Origin: an uncultured Lachnospiraceae bacterium
GTDB lineage: Bacteria > Bacillota > Clostridia > Lachnospirales > Lachnospiraceae
DNA length: 64,000 nucleotides
Direction: 5' to 3'
Assembly (NCBI GenBank): GCA_947363565.1
Contig: CANAPP010000011.1
Coordinates: 1-64,000, forward strand
Shown: positions 8,416-17,174 of the stretch, in pieces
Position numbering within the stretch: the first letter of the stretch is position 1
Layout: each line of letters begins with the position of its first letter
The notes under the pieces: model-generated
Seen by the model: the letters and a program-made list of their open reading frames with translations, nothing else
Database searches by the model: none
Told to the model about the DNA's origin: nothing
Program-made: the position numbers and the translations under genes

Positions 8416-8739
8416 TTAAAAGGAAACAGTCAGTTTCATCTTAAACTTCTCTTCCCCATACACTGCATGGGGGATATCTTTGGGCATGATCAGCGTCTCC
8501 CCTTCGGTCAGGATAAACACTTCCCCGTCCACCGTAAATCTTCCGGTTCCCTCAAGGACTGTCACCATGGCATCTCCGCCCGCCGCATGGGTGGAGATTT
8601 CCTCGTCCTTGTCAAAGGAAAACAGGGTAACGCCCATTTTTTCATTCTGTACCAGTGTCTTGCTGACTACCTGGTGAGGCTGGTAGTCAATCTGGTCTTT
8701 CAGCCTGAGTTTTGTCTGCTTTTCAATATTCTTATACAT
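8416..8739 (-). CDS. Small cupin-domain protein
   Basis: 107 residues forming a single cupin barrel. The first cupin motif region reads STHAAGGDAMVTVLEGTGRF and the second LIMPKDIPHAVYG, giving the usual metal-binding His/Glu set in part. Short stand-alone cupins of this type are common in Clostridia; the ligand is unknown. It begins 13 nt downstream of nagB on the same strand and is therefore very likely co-transcribed with it, hinting at an amino-sugar-related or stress role, but that is context only. Confidence 0.75.
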   Translation of the reverse strand: MYKNIEKQTKLRLKDQIDYQPHQVVSKTLVQNEKMGVTLFSFDKDEEISTHAAGGDAMVTVLEGTGRFTVDGEVFILTEGETLIMPKDIPHAVYGEEKFKMKLTVSF

Positions 8740-8752
8740 TGCACAGCCCTTC

Positions 8753-9478
8753 CTACATCTTGGACAGCGCAGCCTCGTCCGCTACGATTGTCACATCCGG
8801 GTGGAGCTGCAGCACGGATGCCGGAACTTCGGGAGTAATCGGGCCGCATACGACTTTCTTAAGAATCTCAGCCTTGTCCTCGCCGCTTACGACAACGACG
8901 ATTTTTTTCGCTTTCATGATGCTGCCGATACCCATTGTGTAAGCCTGGCGGGGAACGTCTGCCTCGGACTCGAAGAAACGCTTGTTGGCCTCGATGGTGC
9001 TTGGGGTCAGGTCTACGCAGTGAGTTCCGCAGGGGAAGATATCGCACGGCTCGTTAAATCCGATGTGGCCGTTATGCCCCAGGCCTAAGAGCTGTAAGTC
9101 TACGCCGCCGCTCTTTTCGATGATTGCATCATAATCTTTGCACGCCTTGTCCGCATCCGGCTCTAAGCCGTTTGGAACAGAGGTGTTTGCCTTGTCGATA
9201 TTTACATGGTTAAAGAAGTTGGTATTCATAAAGTAACGGTAGCTCTGGTCATTTTCCGGGTCAAGCCCCTTGTATTCGTCCAGATTGATGCTGGATACTT
9301 TTGAGAAATCCAAATCGCCTTTTTTATACCATTCAATTAACTGCTCATAGGTTCCGACAGGAGAAGAACCGGTGGCAAGCCCCAGCACACAGTCCGGTTT
9401 CATGATTACCTGTGCGGAAATAATGTTCGCTGCCTTCCTGCTTAACTCCTTGTAATCTTTTGCTCTGCAAATAACCAT
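8753..9478 (-). CDS. nagB: Glucosamine-6-phosphate deaminase
   Basis: 241 residues from the chosen ATG (MVICRAKDY..., matching the usual NagB N-terminus); ATGs 3 and 14 codons upstream are alternatives. Family motifs: LGLATGSSPVGTYEQL (phosphate loop), INLDEYKGLDPENDQSYRYF with the catalytic Asp, and LLGLGHNGHIGFNEP with the active-site His/Glu region. It converts glucosamine-6-phosphate to fructose-6-phosphate and ammonia in the cytosol. It is the last step of the sialic-acid/GlcNAc route encoded by the nan-nag genes on the opposite strand (9781-17069), from which it diverges, so the 300-nt shared upstream region may carry common control. Confidence 0.93.
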   Translation of the reverse strand: MVICRAKDYKELSRKAANIISAQVIMKPDCVLGLATGSSPVGTYEQLIEWYKKGDLDFSKVSSINLDEYKGLDPENDQSYRYFMNTNFFNHVNIDKANTSVPNGLEPDADKACKDYDAIIEKSGGVDLQLLGLGHNGHIGFNEPCDIFPCGTHCVDLTPSTIEANKRFFESEADVPRQAYTMGIGSIMKAKKIVVVVSGEDKAEILKKVVCGPITPEVPASVLQLHPDVTIVADEAALSKM

Positions 9479-9725
9479 ACCTTTCATTTCCTTTCTCTTC
9501 CATATGCTCACAGTTTCCACTTTCTGTCAGCAATGTCCTTTTCTTATAAGTATATCAGCAAAATCAGGAATTTCAATAAAAATCAGCAGTATTGGAGATA
9601 CTTTCAGTTGTGGAAAGAAAGTACTTTTATTTGTGCAAATTTACTAATAGAAGTCTGTGTGTAAAGGGTCAAAAACAGGCATGTTTGGAAAAGAATGAAA
9701 GAACTTTCTAACATATCAAAAGATA
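9479..9725. other. Divergent nagB/nanE regulatory region
   Basis: Gene-free and A/T-rich. It should hold the nagB promoter on the minus strand. I see no clear long palindrome. RpiR-family operators are hard to recognise by eye, so the absence of an obvious site is not informative. Confidence 0.4.
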
Positions 9726-9753
9726 TTGAAAATAAAAACTATGCTGATATACT
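9726..9753 (+). promoter_or_regulatory. Probable sigma-A promoter of the nan operon
   Basis: The -35 is TTGAAA (9726-9731), the spacer is 16 nt and the -10 is TATACT (9748-9753). Transcription would start near 9760, leaving a leader of about 20 nt that consists essentially of the AAAAGGAGGG ribosome binding site of nanE. Confidence 0.6.
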
Positions 9754-9780
9754 TAAAGCAACAAAAGGAGGGCAAGATAA

Positions 9781-10470
9781 ATGACAGAACAGAAAGTAGA
9801 AAGCCTGAAAGGGAAACTTATCGTTTCCTGCCAGGCATTACCTCACGAACCGCTCCACTCTTCTTTCATCATGGGAAGGATGGCGCTGGCGGCAAAGGAG
9901 GGGGGCGCATTCGGCATCCGCGCCAACACGAAAGAAGACATTATGGAAATCAGGCATAATGCAGACCTCCCTATCATCGGGATTGTGAAACGGGATTATG
10001 CGGACAGCAAAGTTTACATCACACCGACCATGAAAGAAGTGGATGAGCTGATAGAGGCAAAGGCGGAGATTATCGCTTTGGATGCAACGGGGAGATTAAG
10101 GCCGGGGAATGTGACGCTTGATGATTTCTTCCGGCGGGCGAAGGAAAAGTATCCGGGTCAGCTCTGGATGGCGGACTGCTCCACGGTGGAGGAGGCGCTT
10201 TATGCCGATGAGCTTGGCTTTGATTTCATCGGGACGACGATGGTAGGCTACACCGAGGAGAGCGAGGGCGACCGGATTGAGGAGGATGATTTTCGGATTC
10301 TGCGGGAAATTATCGCCAAAGCGAAACATAGGGTCATCGCGGAGGGGAATATCAATACGCCTGAGAAAGTTAAGCGGGTCATCGAGCTTGGCGCTTACAG
10401 TGTAGTAGTAGGCTCAGCAATCACAAGGCCGCAGCTCATCACAAAGGAATTTTCCAAGGTGCTCGATTAG
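9781..10470 (+). CDS. nanE: N-acetylmannosamine-6-phosphate 2-epimerase
   Basis: 229 residues, the usual NanE length. TIM-barrel pattern with ISCQA-like start ([15 protein letters not shown]), a Lys in IIGIVKRDY (residue 70) that matches the catalytic Lys of characterised NanE, and a Glu in [13 protein letters not shown] that matches the catalytic Glu. It interconverts ManNAc-6-P and GlcNAc-6-P, linking sialic acid breakdown to nagA/nagB. First gene of the operon nanE-nanA-symporter-yhcH; it has a strong AAAAGGAGGG site. Intergenic distance to nanA is 47 nt. Confidence 0.94.
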   Translation: MTEQKVESLKGKLIVSCQALPHEPLHSSFIMGRMALAAKEGGAFGIRANTKEDIMEIRHNADLPIIGIVKRDYADSKVYITPTMKEVDELIEAKAEIIALDATGRLRPGNVTLDDFFRRAKEKYPGQLWMADCSTVEEALYADELGFDFIGTTMVGYTEESEGDRIEEDDFRILREIIAKAKHRVIAEGNINTPEKVKRVIELGAYSVVVGSAITRPQLITKEFSKVLD

Positions 10471-10517
10471 ATATCACATAAATCACAAAAACAAAAAAAG
10501 AAAAGGAGAGAAAAACC

Positions 10518-11438
10518 ATGAGGAATCTTGAGAAGTACAAAGGCGTTATCCCGGCATTTTACGCATGTTATGACGAGGAGGGCAGCATAAGCCCGGAAGG
10601 TGTAAAAGCACTTGCCAGATATTTTGTGGAGAAAGGCGTTAAGGGCGTGTATGTAAACGGCTCTTCCGGCGAGTGCATCTACCAGAGCGTAGAGGACAAA
10701 AAGATTGTCCTTGAAAATGTGATGGAGGCGGCAAAGGGAAAGCTTACGGTAATCGCCCATGTGGCATGTAACAACACGAAGGACAGCATGGAGCTGGCGC
10801 GTCACGCGGAGAGTGTGGGAGCAGACGCGATTGCGGCCATCCCGCCTATATATTTCCGTCTGCCGGAACACGCCATCGCCCAGTATTGGAATGATATCAG
10901 CTCTGCGGCGCCGAACACGGATTTTGTCATTTACAATATCCCGCAGCTTGCAGGCGTAGCCCTCACCATGAATCTTTTCGCGGAGATGAGAAAAAATCCG
11001 AATGTGATCGGTGTCAAGAATTCCTCCATGCCGGTTCAGGATATCCAGATGTTTAAGGCGGCAGCCGGAGATGATTATGTAATCTTCAACGGGCCGGACG
11101 AGCAGTTTATCAGCGGCAGGGTAATCGGAGCGGAGGGCGCCATCGGCGGCACATACGGGGCGATGCCAGAGTTGTTCCTGAAGATGGACGAACTGGTGCG
11201 GGAAGGAGAGCTTGGAAGGGCAAAGGAACTCCAGTATGCAGTCAATGAAATCATCTACAAGATGTGCTCCGCCCGCGGCAATATGTACGGCGTGATCAAG
11301 GAGATTCTTAAGATTAATGAGAATCTGTTCCTGGGCGGGGTGAGAAAGCCGCTGCCGGCTCTGGTAAAGGAAGACATGGCAGTTGTAGAAGAGGCTGCAA
11401 GGATGATCCGTGATGCAAAGGAAAAATATCTGGGATAA
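10518..11438 (+). CDS. nanA: N-acetylneuraminate lyase
   Basis: 306 residues of the DHDPS/NAL class I aldolase family. Visible: substrate-carboxylate motif GSSGE at 48-52, Tyr139 in YNIPQLAG, and the Schiff-base Lys167 in GVKNSS. The enzyme cleaves N-acetylneuraminate to ManNAc and pyruvate in the cytosol. Placement between nanE and a sodium symporter and the presence of nanK downstream make sialic acid, rather than dihydrodipicolinate, the substrate. The AAAAGGAGAG site precedes the ATG. Confidence 0.93.
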   Translation: MRNLEKYKGVIPAFYACYDEEGSISPEGVKALARYFVEKGVKGVYVNGSSGECIYQSVEDKKIVLENVMEAAKGKLTVIAHVACNNTKDSMELARHAESVGADAIAAIPPIYFRLPEHAIAQYWNDISSAAPNTDFVIYNIPQLAGVALTMNLFAEMRKNPNVIGVKNSSMPVQDIQMFKAAAGDDYVIFNGPDEQFISGRVIGAEGAIGGTYGAMPELFLKMDELVREGELGRAKELQYAVNEIIYKMCSARGNMYGVIKEILKINENLFLGGVRKPLPALVKEDMAVVEEAARMIRDAKEKYLG

Positions 11439-11462
11439 GAAAAATACAAGGAGGGAAAAGCA

Positions 11463-12968
11463 ATGCAGGGATTTACAATGATCGACCTGGTTATCTTAGT
11501 TGTGTATCTGGCAGCAGTATTGTTCGCCGGCCTTCACTTCGCGAAGAAGGAGATGAAGGGAAAAGAATATTTTAAAGGTGACGGAACCGTGCCGTGGTGG
11601 GTGACTTCCGTATCCATATTTGCTACATTATTAAGTCCGATCTCATTTTTGTCACTGGCGGGCAACTCCTACGCCGGAACATGGATCATGTGGTTCGCAC
11701 AGCTTGGAATGCTGCTGGCAATTCCGCTGACAATTCGGTTTTTCCTGCCCATTTACAGCAGGCTTGACATCGACACTGCGTATCACTATCTGGAGCTCAG
11801 GTTCGGCAGCAAGGGGCTCAGAGTGCTGGGAGCGGTGATGTTCATCATCTACCAGGTAGGCCGTATGTCCATTATCATGTACCTTCCGTGTATGGTGCTT
11901 GGCAGCCTTACCGGAATCAGCGTAAATGTCCTGATCATCATTATGGGTGTGATTGCGATTATCTACTCCTACACCGGCGGCCTTAAGTCCGTGCTTTGGA
12001 CGGATTTCATCCAGGGCTCCGTACTGCTCATCGGAGTGACCTTTGCGCTGGTATTCCTTCTCGCGCATATTGACGGAGGAATCGGTGCGGTGTTCGGTGC
12101 GCTGGCAAATGAACACAAATTCCTTGCAGTTGACCAGCCGATTTTTGACATCAACATTTTGAAAGACAGCGTGTTTATCATGATCGTGGGAGCGGGATTC
12201 AATACGATGGGTTCCTATGTGTCAAGCCAGGATATCGTGCAGCGTTTTACCACGACTACAGACACGAAGAAGTTGAACAAGATGATGCTGACAAACGGGG
12301 CGCTCTCCATCTTCATCGCGACGGTGTTCTACCTGATCGGTACAGGGCTTTTCGTCTTCTACCAGCAGAATGCACTTCCCCCGGCAGCGGCGCAGGATCA
12401 GATTTTCGCATCCTACATCGCTTTCGAGCTCCCGGTAGGCATAACGGGAATCCTCCTTGCGGCGATTTACGCGGCGTCACAGTCTACGCTGTCAACGGGC
12501 CTTAATTCCGTAGCGTCAAGCTGGACGCTGGACATCCAGGCGCGGCTGACGAAGAAGGAATTAAGCTTTGAGAAACAGACAAAGATCGGGCAGTATGTGT
12601 CTCTGATCGTAGGTGTGTTTGCAATCATCGTTTCCATGGTTCTTGCAAACGGCGGCGTGAAATCGGCATATGAGTGGTTCAACGGGTTCATGGGACTGGT
12701 GCTTGGAATCCTGATCGGGACATTTATCCTCGGAGCATTTACAAAGGTTGCCAATACGTTCGGCGCGACAATGGCGTTCATCGCGGCATCCGCAGTGATG
12801 GTAGGCATCAAATACTTCGTTCCGGCAGAGGCGGTATCCATCTGGTCATACTCCATCATCTCCATCGCCGTATCCTTAGTCGTGGGAATCCCGGCAAGCT
12901 TTATCTGGAGAAAGATAAAGGGAGATACGTCCGTTCCGGCGCCTCATACGACCATTTACAACGTGTAG
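11463..12968 (+). CDS. Sodium:solute symporter (SSS family), probable sialic acid transporter
   Basis: 501 residues with about 13 hydrophobic segments. The SSS signature region is evident (YTGGLKSVLWTDFIQGSVL) and the N-terminal helix carries the short FTMIDLVILVVYLAAVLFAG. It begins 24 nt after nanA and precedes yhcH, the typical arrangement for the SSS-type sialic acid importer (NanT/SiaT-like), so import of N-acetylneuraminate coupled to Na+ is the likely role. Specificity is inferred from context. No TRAP or ABC sialic acid genes are in the window. Confidence 0.87.
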   Translation: MQGFTMIDLVILVVYLAAVLFAGLHFAKKEMKGKEYFKGDGTVPWWVTSVSIFATLLSPISFLSLAGNSYAGTWIMWFAQLGMLLAIPLTIRFFLPIYSRLDIDTAYHYLELRFGSKGLRVLGAVMFIIYQVGRMSIIMYLPCMVLGSLTGISVNVLIIIMGVIAIIYSYTGGLKSVLWTDFIQGSVLLIGVTFALVFLLAHIDGGIGAVFGALANEHKFLAVDQPIFDINILKDSVFIMIVGAGFNTMGSYVSSQDIVQRFTTTTDTKKLNKMMLTNGALSIFIATVFYLIGTGLFVFYQQNALPPAAAQDQIFASYIAFELPVGITGILLAAIYAASQSTLSTGLNSVASSWTLDIQARLTKKELSFEKQTKIGQYVSLIVGVFAIIVSMVLANGGVKSAYEWFNGFMGLVLGILIGTFILGAFTKVANTFGATMAFIAASAVMVGIKYFVPAEAVSIWSYSIISIAVSLVVGIPASFIWRKIKGDTSVPAPHTTIYNV

Positions 12969-12981
12969 GAGGAATCGACAT

Positions 12982-13431
12982 ATGATATTCGGAAATATAA
13001 ACCATCTGGATGAGTTTGGATTTTTAGAGGATTCTGTGAAAAAGTGCTTTGCGTACCTGAAAGACCATGACCTTGCGTCCTACGAGAAAGGCACTCACGA
13101 AATCAACGGCGGGCGGCTGTTCGTCAATGTGGTGGAATACACCACCACCGCAGCCGAGAACCGTTTCTGGGAGGCGCATAAAGATTACCTGGACGTCCAT
13201 GTAATGCTGAAAGGACAGGAGCAGATCGACGTGAACTTTATCCAGAACATGGAGCTTAAAGAGTATGTAAAAAAAGACGACTTTCTCCCTATGGAAGGAG
13301 AAAAGAACGCATCAGTGGTGCTGCGGGAAGGAGATTTCCTCGTGTGCTACCCAAGCGACGGGCATCGGACGGCAGTGCAGGTCGAAGAACCCGAGACCAT
13401 TAAGAAAGGGATTTTTAAGGTTGTTATATAG
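12982..13431 (+). CDS. YhcH/YjgK/YiaL family protein (sialic acid locus)
   Basis: 149 residues, cupin-like fold family (DUF386). The conserved EAHKDYLDVHVMLKGQEQ segment with metal-ligand His residues and the C-terminal EGDFLVCYPSDGHR segment are present. Homologues in nan operons (E. coli YhcH/NanQ) are thought to act on sialic acid anomers or released sugars. Last gene of the first nan transcription unit, 13 nt after the symporter, with an AGGAGG site overlapping the symporter stop. A 630-nt gene-free region follows. Confidence 0.85.
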   Translation: MIFGNINHLDEFGFLEDSVKKCFAYLKDHDLASYEKGTHEINGGRLFVNVVEYTTTAAENRFWEAHKDYLDVHVMLKGQEQIDVNFIQNMELKEYVKKDDFLPMEGEKNASVVLREGDFLVCYPSDGHRTAVQVEEPETIKKGIFKVVI

Positions 13432-13454
13432 GGGGATTTCGGGGGAGGACGCCC

Positions 13455-13610
13455 CGGCGGCGGGATAAGTCTCGTCACCGCGCTCTCGCTCTGAAAAAAC
13501 GTAGCGGTACTAACCTCAACACATATGCCAGTCTCGTGAACTCGGCTGGCATATGTGTTTCGCTAAGTGCCGACGTTTTTTACGGGTTCCGGCGACTTAT
13601 CCCGCCGCCG
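13455..13610. repeat. Long nested inverted repeat (element 1 of the nan intergenic region)
   Basis: Three concentric inverted repeats: outer 17 bp perfect (13455-13471 with 13594-13610), middle 9 bp AAAAAACGT (13494-13502 with 13573-13581), inner 14 bp perfect (13518-13531 with 13546-13559) around a 14-nt loop. As RNA it would form one rod of about 156 nt with internal loops; as DNA it could extrude as a cruciform. No open frame of note. Too elaborate for a simple terminator and lacking a T-run. Confidence 0.8.
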
Positions 13611-13813
13611 AGGCTGTGCATCGAAAGCCGTATATAAAACTTGAAAATCGGCGGGAGTGAGTGGGGGACTTGGCGGGCGAGAGGTTTTTGCGGAGCGGTC
13701 TGGCTGTAAGGTGAAAACTAATATTTTACCAACATAAACAAATTACCGCATGGCCAACTTCCCTTGGCGTGCGCCCCGCCCGCCGCCGGAGCGTTTTTTG
13801 CAGGCGATGCACA
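13611..13813. other. Gene-free segment between two palindromic elements
   Basis: Contains a GGCGGGC (13672) / GCCCGCC (13778) pairing possibility and a small GGTGAAAAC...ATTTTACC hairpin near 13710-13730, so a third, less perfect folded unit may be present. No convincing coding frame or promoter. Confidence 0.4.
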
Positions 13814-13994
13814 GGTGATTGGGTCTGGGGGTTCCTCTTAGCAAACGTGAGAGGGGCGCTCTTAGCGGAGATGAAATCCACTGCTTACAAAGGCTTAAGC
13901 GTGAGGGCGTTCCCGAACGCTTTAGCCGCAGTTAGCAGTTAGTTCATCGCAGCGTTGCCCCAGTTTGCGTGAGGAACCCTCTGACCCAATCACC
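13814..13994. repeat. Long nested inverted repeat (element 2 of the nan intergenic region)
   Basis: Outer arm GGTGATTGGGTC (13814-13825) pairs perfectly with 13983-13994. After a short mismatch GGGTTCCTC (13829-13837) pairs with GAGGAACCC (13971-13979), then GCAAAC with GTTTGC, GATGAA with TTCATC, and an apical near-perfect hairpin GGCTTAAGCGT...ACGCTTTAGCC (13892-13927). A rod-like fold of about 180 nt results. It ends 68 nt before nanK, whose ribosome binding site is weak. Contains CTTAGCGGAG, similar to the motif of the ribosomal-operon repeats. Confidence 0.75.
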
Positions 13995-14062
13995 GTCCTC
14001 CCTCCAAAAAACTTTGACCCTTTTGGGGGGATATATTATAATGAAAGACAGGCAGAGTATTT

Positions 14063-14953
14063 ATGAAGAGATATATTAGCATTGACATTGGCGGAACTGC
14101 GATTAAGTATGGGATTATCAGCGGTGACGGGAAGATTTTAAGCAGGAGCACGATGAAGACGGAGGCGCAAAGGGGCGGCCCGGCGATTCTTGATACGGTG
14201 CTGGGGATTGCGGGGCAGCTTTCTTCGAAGGAGAAGATTAGCGGTATCTGCATATCGACGGCGGGAATGGTGGATGTTGAAAAGGGTGCGATCACCTATG
14301 CGGCTCCGCTCATTCCGGATTATGTGGGAACGGAGTATAAGAAGGCGATGGAGGAGCGTTTCCGGATTCCCTGCGAGGTGGAAAATGACGTGAACTGCGC
14401 TGGGCTTGCGGAGAGTGTCTCGGGTGCGGCGGCGGGCAGCCGGATTTCCCTTATGCTTACCGTAGGAACGGGGATTGGCGGCTGTATTGTCATTGACGGG
14501 GAAGTTTTTCGGGGATTTTCCAGGAGCGCCTGCGAGGTGGGTTATATGAGCATGAGAGATAGTGATTTTCAGACGCTCGGGGCAGCCAGCATCCTGTCAA
14601 AGAAGGTGGCGGGATGGAAACAGGAGCCGCCGGAGCGCTGGAGCGGCTACCGCATCTTTGAAAGTGCGAAAAAGGGAGATGGCTTGTGCATCCGCGCCAT
14701 TGACGAGATGGCGGATGTGCTGGGGCAGGGAATTGCCAACATTTGTTATGTGCTGAACCCGGAAATTGTAGTTCTCGGCGGAGGGATCATGGCGCAGGAG
14801 GAATTTCTGCGGGATAGAATCGAGGCGGCAATCGGAAAATATCTGGTTTCAGGAATTGCCCGCCATACGAGGCTTGCCTTTGCAAAGCACAGGAATGATG
14901 CGGGGATGCTGGGGGCGTTCTATCATTTCCGGAGGCGTCACCCGGAGAGCTGA
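14063..14953 (+). CDS. nanK: ROK-family kinase, probable N-acetylmannosamine kinase
   Basis: 296 residues. ATP-binding DIGGTAIKYGI at 8-18, sugar-binding ENDVNCAG near 112, and GTGIGGCIV phosphate motif. Position between the nanE-nanA unit and nagA makes ManNAc kinase (ManNAc to ManNAc-6-P) the likely activity. Oddity: the ROK zinc site is missing. The usual E(I/L)GHM reads CEVGYMSM, and the CxCGxxGC cluster that should follow is absent, the sequence passing directly to DFQTLGAASIL. Some Firmicute ROK kinases also lack this site. It is followed after 78 nt by an rpiR gene. Confidence 0.8.
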   Translation: MKRYISIDIGGTAIKYGIISGDGKILSRSTMKTEAQRGGPAILDTVLGIAGQLSSKEKISGICISTAGMVDVEKGAITYAAPLIPDYVGTEYKKAMEERFRIPCEVENDVNCAGLAESVSGAAAGSRISLMLTVGTGIGGCIVIDGEVFRGFSRSACEVGYMSMRDSDFQTLGAASILSKKVAGWKQEPPERWSGYRIFESAKKGDGLCIRAIDEMADVLGQGIANICYVLNPEIVVLGGGIMAQEEFLRDRIEAAIGKYLVSGIARHTRLAFAKHRNDAGMLGAFYHFRRRHPES

Positions 14954-15031
14954 CAGCAGATAATCTGGCGGAATCAGTATGAAAGCGCGGCGTTGCCTGA
15001 GTCTTGATACAGGAGTAAAAGTGAGGATGAG

Positions 15032-15862
15032 ATGGAATACTATGTGAAGTCGGTAGTGCCGATTATTGAATCAAATTACGATAATTTTACAACGGTGGAG
15101 AAGAATATTGCGGATTTTTTTATACAGAACCGGAAGGAAGTGGATTTTTCGGCAAAGGCAGTGGCGGAAGAACTGTTCGTTTCGGAGGCGTCGCTGTCAC
15201 GGTTTGCGAAGAAATGCGGATACCGGGGCTACCGTGAATTCGTGTACCAGTACGAGAAGACTTTTGTGGAGAAAGACGAGTCCATCACCGGGAATACACG
15301 TATGGTCTTAAATGCCTATCAGGAGCTTTTAAATAAGACTTACAGCCTGATGGATGAGGCGCAGGTGGGGCGGATTGCCCGGTACCTGAATAAGGCGGAG
15401 CGTGTGTTTGTGTGCGGAACGGGAAGTTCCGGGTTTGCGGCGGATGAGATGGAGATGCGGTTTATGCGTATCGGCGTGGATATCAACTCGGTCAGGGATA
15501 CGGATATTATGCGGATGCAGACAGTGTTTCGGGATGAGCGGAGCCTGATATTCGGAATCAGTATCAGCGGCGGGCAGGAGGCAGTCCGGTATTTTCTTAA
15601 GGAATCATATCGGAGAGGTGCGAAGACGGTGCTGATTACGGCGCACAACAAAGGGGAATTTGATGAATTTTGTGACGAAGTGGTGCTGATTCCTTCGTTA
15701 AAGCATCTGAATTACGGCAATGTCATCTCTCCCCAGTTTCCCATACTGGTTATGGTCGATATTATTTATTCCTGCTATGTGGAGCAGGATAAATATAAAA
15801 AAGAGACATTTCATGATTATACTTTGCAGGCATTGGAAGGAGCGAAGAGTGATGATTATTAA
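15032..15862 (+). CDS. RpiR-family (MurR/RpiR) transcriptional regulator
   Basis: 276 residues. N-terminal helix-turn-helix (FFIQNRKEVDFSAKAVAEEL, then FVSEASLSRFAKKCGYRGYREF) and a C-terminal SIS sugar-isomerase-like domain from about 110 with FVCGTGSSGFAADEMEMRF and IFGISISGGQEAV. RpiR regulators in nan loci sense ManNAc-6-P or GlcNAc-6-P and repress the operon; that role is inferred here from position. It overlaps nagA by 11 nt, so the two are translationally coupled. Confidence 0.87.
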   Translation: MEYYVKSVVPIIESNYDNFTTVEKNIADFFIQNRKEVDFSAKAVAEELFVSEASLSRFAKKCGYRGYREFVYQYEKTFVEKDESITGNTRMVLNAYQELLNKTYSLMDEAQVGRIARYLNKAERVFVCGTGSSGFAADEMEMRFMRIGVDINSVRDTDIMRMQTVFRDERSLIFGISISGGQEAVRYFLKESYRRGAKTVLITAHNKGEFDEFCDEVVLIPSLKHLNYGNVISPQFPILVMVDIIYSCYVEQDKYKKETFHDYTLQALEGAKSDDY

Positions 15863-17069
15863 AAATGTGAAGGTTTACACGGAGGAAAAGACGTTTGCGG
15901 ACGGCGCGGTGGTGATTAAGGACGGAAGATTCGATAAGGTGCTGCTGGGCGCAGAATGGGCGCGGCAGCCGGAGGATACGCAGGATGGACAGGCGGCAAT
16001 GCAGACGGCAGAGGAAGAAGTCATAGATGGCGGGGGCGCGTATGCGATTCCGGGGCTGATTGACATTCATTTCCATGGATGTAAGGGCTATGATTTCTGC
16101 GACGGCACGGAGGAGGCTATTGAGGAGATTGCCAGATACGAGGCATCCGTAGGCGTGACCGGAATCTGCCCGGCGACCATGACCCTTCCGGTGGAAGAGC
16201 TTACGAAGATTCTCGCGGTTGGGGCATCCTATGCCGGTAAGGATACGGCACAAAAAGACGGGGAAGGAAAACTCGCGCCGGCGGCAGACCTGCTCGGTGT
16301 CAACATGGAAGGCCCGTTTATCAGTGTGGAAAAGAAAGGCGCCCAGGATGAGCGCAACATTATCCCCTGCGACGCGGATATCTGCCGGAAGTTTCTGGAT
16401 GTGTCAAAGGGGCTGGTGAAGTTCGTAGGCATTGCGCCGGAGCGGAACGGGGATTTTGTGTCCTTCATTGAGCAGGTGAAAGATAAGGTAAATGTCTCTC
16501 TCGCCCACACCAATGCGGATTACGACACGGCAAAGGCAGCATTTGACGCGGGGGCGAACCATGCAGTCCATCTGTACAATGCCATGCCGGTATTTACCCA
16601 CCGGACACCGGGGGTAGTGGGAGCGGTGTCGGACAGCCCTCATGTAAATGCAGAGCTTATCTGCGACGGTGTGCATATCCACCCGTCCGTTGTGCGGGCA
16701 ACGTTCAAGATGATGGGCGGGGAGCGGATGATCTTAATCAGCGACAGTATGCGGGCAACCGGGATGCCGGACGGACGGTATCTTTTGGGCGGTCTTGAAG
16801 TGGATGTACAGGGGAACCGGGCGACCCTTGCCTCTAACGGGGCTCTTGCGGGCTCTGCGACGAATCTCATGGACTGTATGCGGACGGCGGTAAAGAAGAT
16901 GGGGATTCCCCTTGAGACGGCGGTGGCATGTGCCACGATGAATCCGGCAAAAGCCATCGGGGAATATGAAAACTACGGTTCCATCGCGCCGGGGAAAAAG
17001 GCAGACGCAGTGCTGCTCGATAAGGAGCTTGAGATAAAGGAAGTTATCAAGGGCGGAGTGAGGTTGTAG
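15852..17069 (+). CDS. nagA: N-acetylglucosamine-6-phosphate deacetylase
   Basis: 405 residues from the ATG that overlaps the rpiR stop; an upstream frame opening at 15720 is only the rpiR shadow. Amidohydrolase features: metal-binding DIHFHGCKGYDF, the Glu in NMEGPFIS, His residues in LAHTNADYDT and HLYNAMPVFTHRTPG, and the catalytic Asp in ISDSMRATG. It removes acetate from GlcNAc-6-P, feeding nagB. Residues about 33-55 carry a short acidic, Gln-rich insertion that looks species-specific. Last gene of nanK-rpiR-nagA. Confidence 0.92.
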   Translation: MIIKNVKVYTEEKTFADGAVVIKDGRFDKVLLGAEWARQPEDTQDGQAAMQTAEEEVIDGGGAYAIPGLIDIHFHGCKGYDFCDGTEEAIEEIARYEASVGVTGICPATMTLPVEELTKILAVGASYAGKDTAQKDGEGKLAPAADLLGVNMEGPFISVEKKGAQDERNIIPCDADICRKFLDVSKGLVKFVGIAPERNGDFVSFIEQVKDKVNVSLAHTNADYDTAKAAFDAGANHAVHLYNAMPVFTHRTPGVVGAVSDSPHVNAELICDGVHIHPSVVRATFKMMGGERMILISDSMRATGMPDGRYLLGGLEVDVQGNRATLASNGALAGSATNLMDCMRTAVKKMGIPLETAVACATMNPAKAIGEYENYGSIAPGKKADAVLLDKELEIKEVIKGGVRL

Positions 17070-17081
17070 GAAAATCAGTTG

Positions 17082-17174
17082 TCAAAATTTGAAAAACAGT
17101 TATCAAACTCACGATATTGCTTAACAAAATTTGAAAAATAGTTATCAAAATTTGAAAAACAGTTATCAAACTCA
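17082..17174. repeat. Direct repeats upstream of the AlbA-type regulator (operator array)
   Basis: A 30-bp unit beginning TCAAAATTTGAAAAACAG occurs perfectly twice (17082-17111 and 17145-17174), with a third partial copy at 17124-17149. Each contains an imperfect palindrome GTTnTCAAA-A-TTTGAaAAC. The array ends exactly at the -35 of the downstream promoter, the position expected for regulator binding. Copy spacing is irregular and there are no unique spacers, so it is not CRISPR. Confidence 0.7.
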
